A DNA stretch of 64,000 nt from Ruegeria denitrificans (GTDB lineage: Bacteria; Pseudomonadota; Alphaproteobacteria; Rhodobacterales; Rhodobacteraceae). Shown piece by piece: positions 56,716 through 64,000 of this stretch (the stretch's first letter is position 1; each line of letters begins with the position of its first letter). The DNA lies in NCBI RefSeq assembly GCF_001458295.1, contig NZ_CYUD01000002.1, positions 331,648 through 395,647 on the forward strand. The letters run 5' to 3'. The notes beneath the pieces are model-generated. The model had not been told where the DNA came from. It saw nothing but the letters and a program-made list of their open reading frames with translations, and did no database searches. The position numbers and the translations under genes were made by a program.

Positions 56716-57555
56716 ATGGAAATGGCGGAGAAAACTGTTACCGAGTTCTATGCCAACCACCCAATTTCCGCGCCGCATATACTAACAAAGCTGACAGGCA
56801 TACGCGGATCGCTGAAGGATGTAACTCCGCAAGAGCTCTACCCCTATGATCAGGATCACTATGACGGTTTGAATGCCAACGCCCGGCTGGCGGACAAGGC
56901 CCGGATGAAATCCGGCGACCGTGTTCTGGATGTGTGTGCCGGGCTTTGCGGGCCAGCGCGGTGGTACGCCACAGAACGCGACGTTGACGTCACCGGCCTT
57001 GATATCAGCCCCAACCGCGTTGACGGCGCTAAGGAACTGAACGCCCTTGTCGGACTGCAGGATCAGGTTCACCCGATTCTGGGCAGCGCGATGGACATGC
57101 CGTTTGACAGTGCGCAATTCGATGCCGCCGTCAGTCAGGAATCTTTTCTGCATATCCCCGACAAGATCAAAGCCCTATCCGAAGTGTTCCGCGTTCTACG
57201 CCCCGGCAGCCGATTTGCTTTTACGGACTGGGTAATGCACACGCCCCTGCCCGCCGATGAGATGGAGCTGTACCACCAACGTTTTGCCTGCCAGTCCCTG
57301 CTGAGCATCCCCGAATACGAAACCCAGCTGGAAAAAGCGGGGTTTATGGTTGTCTCGGCGGGCGATGTAACGGCCTCCTGGGGTGAAATTCTGGCGCGTC
57401 GGCTCAGCATGTATCAAACACTGGATGCCGAGGCCGAGCGCGCCGGCAATCCATCCAAGGGCGATACGTTCCTAAAAATGTACGCGCAATTTGTCAGCGA
57501 CGTGAAGCAAAGGCGGATCGGCGGGGTACGCTTGACGGCAGAAAAACCGGAATAA
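56716..57555 (+). CDS. Class I SAM-dependent methyltransferase
   Basis: 279 aa. AAGGAG 8 nt before ATG. Rossmann methyltransferase: motif I VLDVCAGLCGPARWYA, motif II DVTGLDISPNRVDGA, motif post DAAVSQESFLHIPDKIKALSEVFRVLRPGSRFAFTDWVMHT. Close in type to the UbiE/sarcosine-dimethylglycine group of small-molecule methyltransferases; the acceptor substrate is unknown. Followed by 128 nt and then parE. Confidence 0.88.
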   Translation: MEMAEKTVTEFYANHPISAPHILTKLTGIRGSLKDVTPQELYPYDQDHYDGLNANARLADKARMKSGDRVLDVCAGLCGPARWYATERDVDVTGLDISPNRVDGAKELNALVGLQDQVHPILGSAMDMPFDSAQFDAAVSQESFLHIPDKIKALSEVFRVLRPGSRFAFTDWVMHTPLPADEMELYHQRFACQSLLSIPEYETQLEKAGFMVVSAGDVTASWGEILARRLSMYQTLDAEAERAGNPSKGDTFLKMYAQFVSDVKQRRIGGVRLTAEKPE

Positions 57556-57683
57556 CTTCGGCTTCGTGCATGGGGGTCACCCACCAAGATTGCAACCAAA
57601 CATCCACAACACCTCGCGCCCCTCTTCCCCCCGACCACATCACCTGCCATAATGGGCCTAACCCAAAAACAAGAGCAGCCCCG

Positions 57684-59642
57684 ATGCCCGACGATCTGTT
57701 GACGCCCAGTGCGACCACCACCTACGACGCCTCTTCGATTGAGGTCCTGGAAGGTCTGGAACCGGTCCGAAAACGCCCCGGTATGTATATCGGAGGCACT
57801 GATGAGCGTGCACTGCACCATATGGTGGCCGAAATCCTCGACAACTCGATGGACGAGGCAGTGGCAGGTCATGCCAACCGGATCGAGGTCGAATTGCACG
57901 CAGACTACGCCCTGACCGTGCGCGACAATGGGCGCGGTATTCCGATCGACCCGCACCCCAAATTCCCCGACAAATCGGCGTTGGAGGTGATCCTTTGCAC
58001 CCTGCACGCGGGCGGTAAATTTTCGGGTAAGGCGTACCAGACCTCGGGCGGTCTGCACGGTGTGGGGGCGTCGGTAGTCAATGCGCTGTCGGATTCGATG
58101 GTCGTGCAAGTGGCGAGGGACAAGACGCTGTTTGAACAGCGTTTCTCGCGCGGTATCCCGTTGGGCCCGGTGGAAAAGGTCGGCGCAGCCCCCAACCGGC
58201 GCGGCACCACAGTGACTTTCCACGCCGATGTCGAGATCTTCGGCCATCACAAATTCAAACCGGCACGACTGTTCAAATCCATCCGTTCGAAGGCCTACCT
58301 GTTCTCGGGCGTTGAAATCCGTTGGAAATCCGCCATCGACGACGGGGAAACCCCGACCGAGGCGACTTTCCACTTCCCCGGTGGCCTGTCCGATTACCTG
58401 AAGGAAACGATGAACGGCTCGTCCACCTATGCCGAGCAGCCATTTGCCGGAACCGTGGATTTTAACGAGAAGTTCGGCACCCCCGGCAAGGTCGAATGGG
58501 CCATCAACTGGACGCCGTCGCGCGACGGGTTCATCCAGTCCTATTGTAACACCGTCCCCACGCCTGAAGGTGGCACCCATGTGGCGGGATTCTGGGCTGC
58601 GGTTCTGAAAGGAATCAAAGCTTATGGAGAGTTGATCAACAACAAAAAGGCTGCGCAGATCACTCGTGACGACCTGATCACCGGTGGCTGCGCCCTAGTA
58701 TCGTGTTTCATCAGCGAACCCGAATTCGTCGGTCAGACCAAAGACCGTCTGGCCACGGTCGAGGCGCAGCGACTGGTCGAAAATTCGGTCCGCGACCATT
58801 TTGACAACTGGCTGGCCGCGGACACGAAATCCGCCGGCGCCATTCTGGACTTCCTCATCCTGCGGTCTGAGGAACGCCTGCGCCGACGGGCCGAGAAGGA
58901 AACACAACGCAAGTCCGCCACTAAGAAACTTCGTCTTCCCGGCAAGCTGGTGGACTGCTCTAGTTCAACACGCGACGGCACGGAATTATTCATCGTCGAG
59001 GGTGACTCGGCCGGTGGCTCCGCCAAGATGGGCCGCAACCGCAAAACACAGGCCCTGCTGCCCCTGCGCGGCAAGATCCTAAACGTGCTGGGCGCGGCCA
59101 GTTCCAAGCTGGGCACCAATGCCGAGATCAACGACCTGACACAGGCATTGGGTGTGGGCCTAGGCACCAAATTCAACGTTGACGACCTGCGTTACGACAA
59201 GATCATCATCATGACCGACGCGGATGTGGACGGGGCGCATATCGCCGCGCTGCTGATGACGTTCTTCTTCACCCAGATGCGCCCGATGATCGACGCGGGC
59301 CACCTGTACCTGGCCTGCCCGCCGCTCTACCGACTGACCCAAGGTGCCAAACGCGTCTATTGCCTGGACGAAGCCGAACGCGACAAGTGGCTAGAGAAAG
59401 GTCTGGGCGGCAAGGGCAAAATCGACGTCTCGCGCTTCAAGGGTCTGGGCGAGATGGACGCCAAGGACTTGAAAGAGACCACGATGGACCCTGCGTCCCG
59501 CAAACTGATCCGCGTCACCATTGATGAGGACGAACCCGGCGAGACAGGCGATCTGGTCGAGCGCCTGATGGGTAAAAAACCCGAACTGCGCTTCCAGTAC
59601 ATTCAAGAGAACGCGCGTTTTGTTGAAGAACTGGACGTTTAA
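57684..59642 (+). CDS. parE: DNA topoisomerase IV subunit B
   Basis: 652 aa from ATG 57684 (MPDDLLTPSATTTYDASSIEVLEGLEPVRKRPGMYIGGTDERALHHMV). GHKL ATPase with EILDNSMDEA, DNGRGIPID and GGLHGVGASVVNALS, TOPRIM with FIVEGDSAGGSAK and IIIMTDADVDGAHI, C-terminal RFKGLGEMDAKDLKETTMDP and the last residues ELRFQYIQENARFVEELDV. Decatenates daughter chromosomes with ParC. Its last 20 codons recur in diverged form at 60828-60887. Confidence 0.96.
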   Translation: MPDDLLTPSATTTYDASSIEVLEGLEPVRKRPGMYIGGTDERALHHMVAEILDNSMDEAVAGHANRIEVELHADYALTVRDNGRGIPIDPHPKFPDKSALEVILCTLHAGGKFSGKAYQTSGGLHGVGASVVNALSDSMVVQVARDKTLFEQRFSRGIPLGPVEKVGAAPNRRGTTVTFHADVEIFGHHKFKPARLFKSIRSKAYLFSGVEIRWKSAIDDGETPTEATFHFPGGLSDYLKETMNGSSTYAEQPFAGTVDFNEKFGTPGKVEWAINWTPSRDGFIQSYCNTVPTPEGGTHVAGFWAAVLKGIKAYGELINNKKAAQITRDDLITGGCALVSCFISEPEFVGQTKDRLATVEAQRLVENSVRDHFDNWLAADTKSAGAILDFLILRSEERLRRRAEKETQRKSATKKLRLPGKLVDCSSSTRDGTELFIVEGDSAGGSAKMGRNRKTQALLPLRGKILNVLGAASSKLGTNAEINDLTQALGVGLGTKFNVDDLRYDKIIIMTDADVDGAHIAALLMTFFFTQMRPMIDAGHLYLACPPLYRLTQGAKRVYCLDEAERDKWLEKGLGGKGKIDVSRFKGLGEMDAKDLKETTMDPASRKLIRVTIDEDEPGETGDLVERLMGKKPELRFQYIQENARFVEELDV

Positions 59643-59709
59643 GACGGCTGAACGCAAAAAGTTCATCGAGACAGCGATATTGTAGTTCTTCAATCAGCGC
59701 AGAGGTCAA

Positions 59710-60777
59710 ATGTTCCGATCACGTAAGGCAAGGCTTCGCTGGTCAGCAGGTATTCTTGTTCTTGCGGGTGTGATTGTGATGTTCGTGGAACGCAGCCGTG
59801 AACCAGCCACTGTCGAAGACATCGTCGAATCTTTTCTGCAGAGTCATAATATTCCCGGGGCCGTTCTGGCTTATGGCCCTTTGGGTGCAGATCCCAAGAT
59901 TGTACCTTTCGGCGTGTCTGACCCGATACTGAACACGCCCATGACGCCGGACCAGCCGTTTCGCCTGGCCTCTCTCACCAAACCCATTGCTGCCCGAGCT
60001 TTGATCGAGGCCGAGAAACGCGGCCAGATCGATCTGAACCGGCTAATAGCCGAACTTGCCGAGTTGCCCCCACCCCATGATCCGCAAGCTGCACAGATAA
60101 CGGCGCGGCAGCTTTTGGCGCATACCGGCGGGTTCGACAAAGATATCACTTTCGATCCGATCTTTGCGCCCGAACGGCTTGGCCTGGATTGGTCGGCCAG
60201 CTGCGCCGAAGTGGCCCAAACCGTTTGGCAAACCATGCCGTTGGATCACGCGCCGGGCACCAGGACCGCGTACTCGAATGTCGGCTTCTGTCTTCTGACC
60301 GACCTGCTGACCAGTGCCCTTGGATCGGACATCGAAGACGGCCTGCAACAGGTCGCCGACGTTTATCTCGAGGGGCCTGCCGGGGCGAATTGGTTATACG
60401 GCAGCGACGGCTGGACCCGCGTTCTGCTTTCTGACGAGGTTCAGAACTGGATTTTGGGGCTCGGCATCGCCGGAGGGGCAATTGGCACAGCCGAGGCAAT
60501 CTGGACTTTCGCCTCGACCCCGCAACCTGTTTTCGAGACGACGGCCCTAGAGGACGACAAAAGTGATTTCTACGCGTCGGGCTGGCATGTGTGGCCGGAA
60601 GAAAACGGCCAGCACCTGACCCACTGGGGCGGCGTCCGGGGCTTGTTTACAGCTGTCTTCCAGTTTTCGGACGGAGAGACCGTCGCCATCCTGTTCAACG
60701 CCTCTCCTGCTGAGCCCAGTGAGGCGTTTACGTCGCTGCATAACGCATTGTATAGAATTAATAAATTGAATAGGTGA
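59710..60777 (+). CDS. Serine beta-lactamase-family hydrolase, membrane-anchored
   Basis: 355 aa. N-terminal TM/signal anchor RWSAGILVLAGVIVMFVE. Class C beta-lactamase/penicillin-binding fold (PF00144): SxxK in RLASLTKPIAARALIEAE, YxN in RTAYSNVGFCLLTDLL, and HWGG in QHLTHWGGVRGLFTAVF in the position of KTG. Probably a periplasmic esterase or peptidase rather than a true beta-lactamase. It lies between parE and a second copy of the parE tail, so it may have arrived by insertion at the parE 3' end. Confidence 0.85.
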   Translation: MFRSRKARLRWSAGILVLAGVIVMFVERSREPATVEDIVESFLQSHNIPGAVLAYGPLGADPKIVPFGVSDPILNTPMTPDQPFRLASLTKPIAARALIEAEKRGQIDLNRLIAELAELPPPHDPQAAQITARQLLAHTGGFDKDITFDPIFAPERLGLDWSASCAEVAQTVWQTMPLDHAPGTRTAYSNVGFCLLTDLLTSALGSDIEDGLQQVADVYLEGPAGANWLYGSDGWTRVLLSDEVQNWILGLGIAGGAIGTAEAIWTFASTPQPVFETTALEDDKSDFYASGWHVWPEENGQHLTHWGGVRGLFTAVFQFSDGETVAILFNASPAEPSEAFTSLHNALYRINKLNR

Positions 60778-60809
60778 GGTCAGGATTGACCACGTTGAAG
60801 ATCATGCAC

Positions 60810-60887
60810 CTAATGAACAATAAGTCCGAACTGCGGTTTCAATACATTCAAGAGAACGCGCGGTTTGTGGAGGAGTTGGATGTTTGA
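60810..60887 (+). pseudogene. Displaced copy of the parE 3' end
   Basis: Reads LMNNKSELRFQYIQENARFVEELDV then TGA. The last 19 residues (60828-60884) are identical to the ParE C-terminus (59583-59639), while the DNA differs at 10 of 60 positions including the stop codon, all synonymous. An exact 20-nt block is shared (59598-59617 and 60843-60862). No parE sequence precedes LM. It is a remnant from homologous exchange or from insertion of foreign DNA at the 3' end of parE. Confidence 0.85.
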
Positions 60888-61561
60888 ATGAAACAAAACG
60901 TCTCTACTATTACACGGGACCAAACTTTGCTCTAGAAATCGTTGCAAGGCGTCAATTGAAGTTATCATTCCCCAACGAAGTGAATGATATATTCGAGATG
61001 ACGCCGTTTGATTTCGGTAACAATCGAGACATACGAAAAGCATGGCGTGATACCATCGATCAGTTTTCGCAGGGCCATGGTTTTATCTCACTTAGCAGTG
61101 AGTGGAATCACCCAACGATGTGGGGTCATTACGCTAGCAATCACTTAGGTGTTTGCTTCGGATTTGATGTTTTGGGCGGTGTTGTTCCAATTGATTATGT
61201 CGATAGTTTTGTCAATTTCGACCGGCGGGCTCTTGAAAACGATGCCGAGCTGAAAACTTTGCTGGATTTTTCTCAAAAGACAAAAAGCAAACATTGGCAA
61301 TATGAAAATGAGTGGAGAGGCTACGTCGAGTTGACGTGCCATCAGAAGAAATTGAAGGCTCGAGGAGCAAATTTGTTCTTCGAGTCATTTAACGATGGGC
61401 TAAGGCTTAGAGAAATTATCATCGGTGCGAGATCGCATTTAACTGCCTCTCAATTCCAAAAAGCACTGAATGGCTATGATGGCGTTGAAATAAGCACCGC
61501 TAGAGCGTCATTTCGCGACTTTAAAATCGTTAAACAAAGATCCCAAAAACTACAGAAATAG
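60884..61561 (+). CDS. DUF2971 family protein
   Basis: 225 aa. DUF2971 pattern: LYYYTGPNFALEIVARRQLKLSFPNEVND, GFISLSSEWNHPTMWGHYASNHLGVCFGFD, and QYENEWRGYVEL. No enzymatic role is established, though such genes are frequent in defence and mobile regions. Starts at TTG 60884, supported by GGAGGAG at 60870-60876, which is part of the parE-tail copy; the nearest ATG (60888) is out of frame. The gene is clearly AT-richer than its neighbours, a sign of transfer. Confidence 0.82.
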   Translation: MNETKRLYYYTGPNFALEIVARRQLKLSFPNEVNDIFEMTPFDFGNNRDIRKAWRDTIDQFSQGHGFISLSSEWNHPTMWGHYASNHLGVCFGFDVLGGVVPIDYVDSFVNFDRRALENDAELKTLLDFSQKTKSKHWQYENEWRGYVELTCHQKKLKARGANLFFESFNDGLRLREIIIGARSHLTASQFQKALNGYDGVEISTARASFRDFKIVKQRSQKLQK

Positions 61562-61898
61562 CAAACGAAGAATGCTATTTGCATTCATCATTTGAAATGT
61601 TTGAAAAAATTTAGGTGTATTTCTCATAAACGAAATCGACCAAACATCATGTCCAGACCGTAGGCTGGCGCAGAACCCGCCCGCCCAAAGGGGCGGGTTG
61701 GGCGTGTGCGTGATGCCTTGCACAATGCATTGGGTGGATGGTGCAGGATCTCCCCACAAGCGTCCCACAAACACACCCCTTGCCTAACCCGTTGATCTCG
61801 TTCACACTTACTCTCAAACCGTCATTCAAGAACGACATTTGAGGTTCCGAGCGTCCAAGACCCAATTTGACGAACAGATTTTCGAACGGGAGGACGAC
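61562..61898. other. Gene-free stretch with a GC-rich hairpin
   Basis: 337 nt with no supported gene. It holds a 9-bp perfect stem AACCCGCCC (61674-61682) / GGGCGGGTT (61691-61699) with an 8-nt loop, followed on the plus strand by GGGCGTGTGC. It may end transcription from the DUF2971 gene or be a dispersed intergenic repeat; there is no T-tract. Confidence 0.4.
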
Positions 61899-62180
61899 AT
61901 GAAAACACTAACCCTTGGGCTGGCCTTTGCGCTGCTGGCCAGCCAAGCGAGTGCGCAGCAGACCTTGAGCACAGCATCCCCCATTCCGGACGGGGCCGAG
62001 ACGCGGTTCTGTTATTATAACGGCATGGCCTATTCGCAGGACGCTTTTGTTCTGCTGGTCGGCGACAACACGGTCACTCAGACGGTCAGCACGATTCAGG
62101 AGCGCCTGCTGCGCTGTCACCGCGAAAGCGATGGTACCCTGAAATGGAAACCGCAGAGTACGTTCTCGACCAATAACTGA
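61899..62180 (+). CDS. Small secreted protein, DUF1496-like
   Basis: 93 aa from ATG 61899 (GGGAGGACGAC directly upstream). Signal peptide KTLTLGLAFALLASQASAQ, then ETRFCYYNGMAYSQDAFVLLVGDNTVTQ...LLRCHRESDGTLKW. The CxYxGxxYSxGA-like element and two Cys recall DUF1496 periplasmic proteins. Function unknown. Convergent with the following hydrolase gene. Confidence 0.65.
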   Translation: MKTLTLGLAFALLASQASAQQTLSTASPIPDGAETRFCYYNGMAYSQDAFVLLVGDNTVTQTVSTIQERLLRCHRESDGTLKWKPQSTFSTNN

Positions 62181-62198
62181 ACCCATAAGTTGGGCGCG

Positions 62199-62969
62199 CT
62201 AGCCCACCTTCCCGTCCAGCCAGTCCGCGATCTGCGCGGCGGGCCGTTCCCAGCCGGGCTCCATAAACAGGAAATGCGCGTGGTTCTCGACGGGCAAAAA
62301 GGTGGCGCGGTCTCCGTACAGCTTGGCCAAGGCGCGGCATGTGTTGGGGTTCACGGCTCGATCCTCGGTGCCTGAGACGACCAGCACCGGGCAGTCGACC
62401 TTGTCGATATCAACCTTCATCGCGTGGTGATCGTCGAACATCCAGAAAAACATCTCAAACATCACCCGCCCGCTTTCAGCGCCCAAACGGTCGAACACTG
62501 CGTGCTGCTGCGCCTCGGGCATTTTGTTCAGCGCGAAGGGGGCCATCAGGTCGAACTCGACCCGCATGGGCTGTTTCCAGAACGCCCCGCCCTCCATCAA
62601 CGCACGGGGGATGGCGCGTTCATCGTCGGTTTCAGGCAAGGTGCCCCACGGTGCGTTCGGGTTGATCAGGACGATGGCGCTGGCCAACCCGCGTGAGGCC
62701 ACCTGCTGCGCCACCACGCCGGCGATGGCGTGCCCCAGCAGAACCGGCTTACTGTCCAACCCCTGCACGAAGTCTGCGATATCGTTGACATAGTCCATCA
62801 CGCTGGTGTCCGTCAGGCGCGGATCGGGTTCGACCTTGGGGTCCCCACCGTGATAGCGCAGCGCGGGGGTGTGAACCGTCCAGCCCTTAGCGCGGAACAA
62901 CTCTGCGTAATCCTCCATGCACCACGGCCCGGCAAAGGCCCCGTGGATCAGAACAATCTCTTTGGTCAC
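62199..62969 (-). CDS. Alpha/beta hydrolase fold protein lacking the Ser nucleophile
   Basis: 256 aa from GTG 62969 (GGGAG about 8 nt upstream); an in-frame start at 62996 is less likely. Hydrolase fold: VLIHGAFAGPWCMEDYAELFRAKG, acid in VVSGTEDRAVNP, His in ENHAHFLFMEPGW. The nucleophile elbow reads GHAIAG, so Ala replaces the usual Ser of GHSxGG. The rest of the triad is kept. It may bind a ligand or use another chemistry, or be inactive. Substrate unknown. Confidence 0.85.
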   Translation of the reverse strand: MTKEIVLIHGAFAGPWCMEDYAELFRAKGWTVHTPALRYHGGDPKVEPDPRLTDTSVMDYVNDIADFVQGLDSKPVLLGHAIAGVVAQQVASRGLASAIVLINPNAPWGTLPETDDERAIPRALMEGGAFWKQPMRVEFDLMAPFALNKMPEAQQHAVFDRLGAESGRVMFEMFFWMFDDHHAMKVDIDKVDCPVLVVSGTEDRAVNPNTCRALAKLYGDRATFLPVENHAHFLFMEPGWERPAAQIADWLDGKVG

Positions 62970-63033
62970 GAAAACGTCTCCCTTATCTCTGATCACTATG
63001 AGAGATCATAGGCACCATCAGCAAGGTTGCGTA

Positions 63034-63873
63034 TCAGACGGCAAGACCGATCAGCGCGACACCAAAGGCCATAAGAACCGCAGCACCAAGCCGCCGCATC
63101 CAGTTGCCCTCCTTCAGGAAAACAAACCCGATGAGTGCGGCGAAAATGACCGAGGTTTCCCGCAGGGCTGATACCGCGCCCAGCGGTGCGAAGTTCTTAG
63201 CATAGAGCACCAGACCATACGCTGTCATCGAAACAAGCCCGCCCAGAATACCGATCACCCACACTTTGGCAGGAAGTTCAGCCAGAGATTTCCTTCGCCG
63301 GATACCGACAAAACCGGCGATAAACAGATGCAGAAACGCACCCCAGGCCCAGTAACTTAGGGTATTGCCGGACAAGCGCACGCCGATACCGTCTACAACC
63401 GAATATATCGAGATGCAGAAACCCGTGCCCAGTGCAAATCCAAGGGCCCAACGCCCTACACCCGACCGCAATGCCTTCCAACTGCTGAGCTGGATACCAA
63501 CTGCAATCAGTGCAATCCCAACCCAGGCTTGCAGCGGAAGCACCTCGCCCACTAACAGCATGGCCCAAAGCGATACAAGCGCAGGGACGATGCCGCGGGC
63601 AATCGGGTATACGACGCTTAGATCTCCGTGCTGATAGGCTTTGCCAAGCATGAAATAATAGCCGAAATGCACCACGGTTGAGATCAGAATATATGTAAAG
63701 CTTTCGGCACTTGGCAGGGGCAGCAACACGATCATGACCGTTGCCGGAATAACGTGCCCCAAGGCCACCAGACCCAAAGTGGTTGTCCGATCAGCTGCGG
63801 TTTTGACAATTGCATTCCAAACCGCGTGCAACACCGCCGCCGTCAAAATGATGGCAATGACAAACAGGGTCAC
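63034..63873 (-). CDS. EamA/DMT-family transporter
   Basis: 279 aa, ten hydrophobic segments in two EamA repeats. First repeat has HAVWNAIVKTAADR and LGKAYQHGDLSVVYPIARGIVPALVSLWAMLLVGE, the second YGLVLYAKNFAPLGAVSALRETSVIFAALIGFVFLKEG. Inner-membrane metabolite exporter or importer; substrate unknown. Same strand as the hydrolase gene after it, 64 nt apart. A terminator lies just upstream of its start, belonging to the partial gene at the right edge. Confidence 0.9.
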   Translation of the reverse strand: MTLFVIAIILTAAVLHAVWNAIVKTAADRTTTLGLVALGHVIPATVMIVLLPLPSAESFTYILISTVVHFGYYFMLGKAYQHGDLSVVYPIARGIVPALVSLWAMLLVGEVLPLQAWVGIALIAVGIQLSSWKALRSGVGRWALGFALGTGFCISIYSVVDGIGVRLSGNTLSYWAWGAFLHLFIAGFVGIRRRKSLAELPAKVWVIGILGGLVSMTAYGLVLYAKNFAPLGAVSALRETSVIFAALIGFVFLKEGNWMRRLGAAVLMAFGVALIGLAV

Positions 63874-63892
63874 ATCCGAACCTTTCGTAGGG

Positions 63893-63919
63893 GAAAAACC
63901 GGTCCGAATAACGGACCGG
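63893..63919 (-). terminator. Terminator of the gene at the right edge
   Basis: CCGGTCCG (63899-63906) and CGGACCGG (63912-63919) with loop AATAA. On the minus strand it is followed by TTTTTCCCC. It ends the transcript of the partial minus-strand gene. Confidence 0.85.
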
Positions 63920-63947
63920 CTACGTTATTCTAACAGAGTGCAGCCGA

Positions 63948-64000
63948 TCACAACGCGTTATTGAAGAGTGCGGTCAGGTTTTGTTCGTTGAGTTCGATGG
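63948..64000 (-). CDS. 3' end of a minus-strand gene (partial, unidentified)
   Basis: The last 16 codons read IELNEQNLTALFNNAL and a TGA at 63948-63950, followed by a strong terminator. Too little is in the window to identify the protein; the rest lies beyond 64000. Confidence 0.5.
   Translation of the reverse strand, partial: IELNEQNLTALFNNAL

Noticed and set aside
57414..58580. Open frame of 388 aa on the minus strand opposite the methyltransferase and parE
   Set aside because: Crosses two real genes on the other strand and shows no family features.
59710..60777. Antibiotic-resistance beta-lactamase
   Set aside because: The SxxK/YxN/HWGG set belongs to the broad serine hydrolase family and the protein is membrane-anchored; no evidence for drug hydrolysis.
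61647..61865. Small minus-strand frame rich in His/Cys in 61.6-61.9 kb
   Set aside because: Overlaps the hairpin and the promoter region of the next gene; no ribosome site. Could be a translated intergenic repeat, not a gene.

Overview
The window looks like a chromosomal segment of a marine alphaproteobacterium of the Roseobacter group (Rhodobacterales). This is inferred from the gene content (phaZ/phaC/phaP/phaR block, DUF6151, LdtR-like MarR, SdhE beside an XRE regulator, DUF1194 pair, ThyX) and from the GC-rich codon use. No rRNA, tRNA or CRISPR array was seen.

Left third (1-22.5 kb) is a defence island. A type I restriction-modification operon runs on the minus strand (hsdM-hsdS-DUF6615-DUF4268-hsdR, every junction overlapping), so two extra PD-(D/E)XK-like proteins sit inside the hsd operon. 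Next come a DUF3987-like protein with a decayed P-loop, a complete type I Zorya operon (zorA-zorB-zorC-zorD, minus strand, translationally coupled), and an integration module: a two-HTH excisionase-like protein, a repeat-dense control region, two overlapping tyrosine recombinases and two or three small unknown proteins. This is probably a mobile or once-mobile element whose right end lies near 22.1-22.5 kb; its left end is not in view.

Middle (22.5-43.6 kb): a TetR repressor diverges from a TAT-exported isoquinoline 1-oxidoreductase-type molybdoenzyme, with two identical-architecture operators between them. A glutamine synthetase-like/GATase pair (gamma-glutamyl-polyamine type) shares a palindromic site upstream of each gene and is followed by the ruins of a second glutamine synthetase and a gamma-glutamylputrescine oxidase-like gene. 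Then a DegT aminotransferase, a secreted trypsin-like protease, the polyhydroxybutyrate block (phaR, phaP, phaC, divergent phaZ) with candidate PhaR sites, several alpha/beta hydrolases and thrS.

Right third (43.6-64 kb): a bufferin-type copper-binding RiPP operon (DUF2282 precursor, DUF692/MNIO enzyme, DUF2063 partner, DoxX membrane protein) with a terminator-like hairpin after the precursor gene. Mostly housekeeping genes follow (cold-shock protein, thyX, gloA, sdhE, aspartate aminotransferase, MATE pump, ppk2, parE). Downstream of parE a second, synonymously diverged copy of the parE 3' end marks a recombination or insertion junction, and an AT-rich DUF2971 gene starts inside that copy. 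The window ends in the 3' end of an unidentified minus-strand gene.
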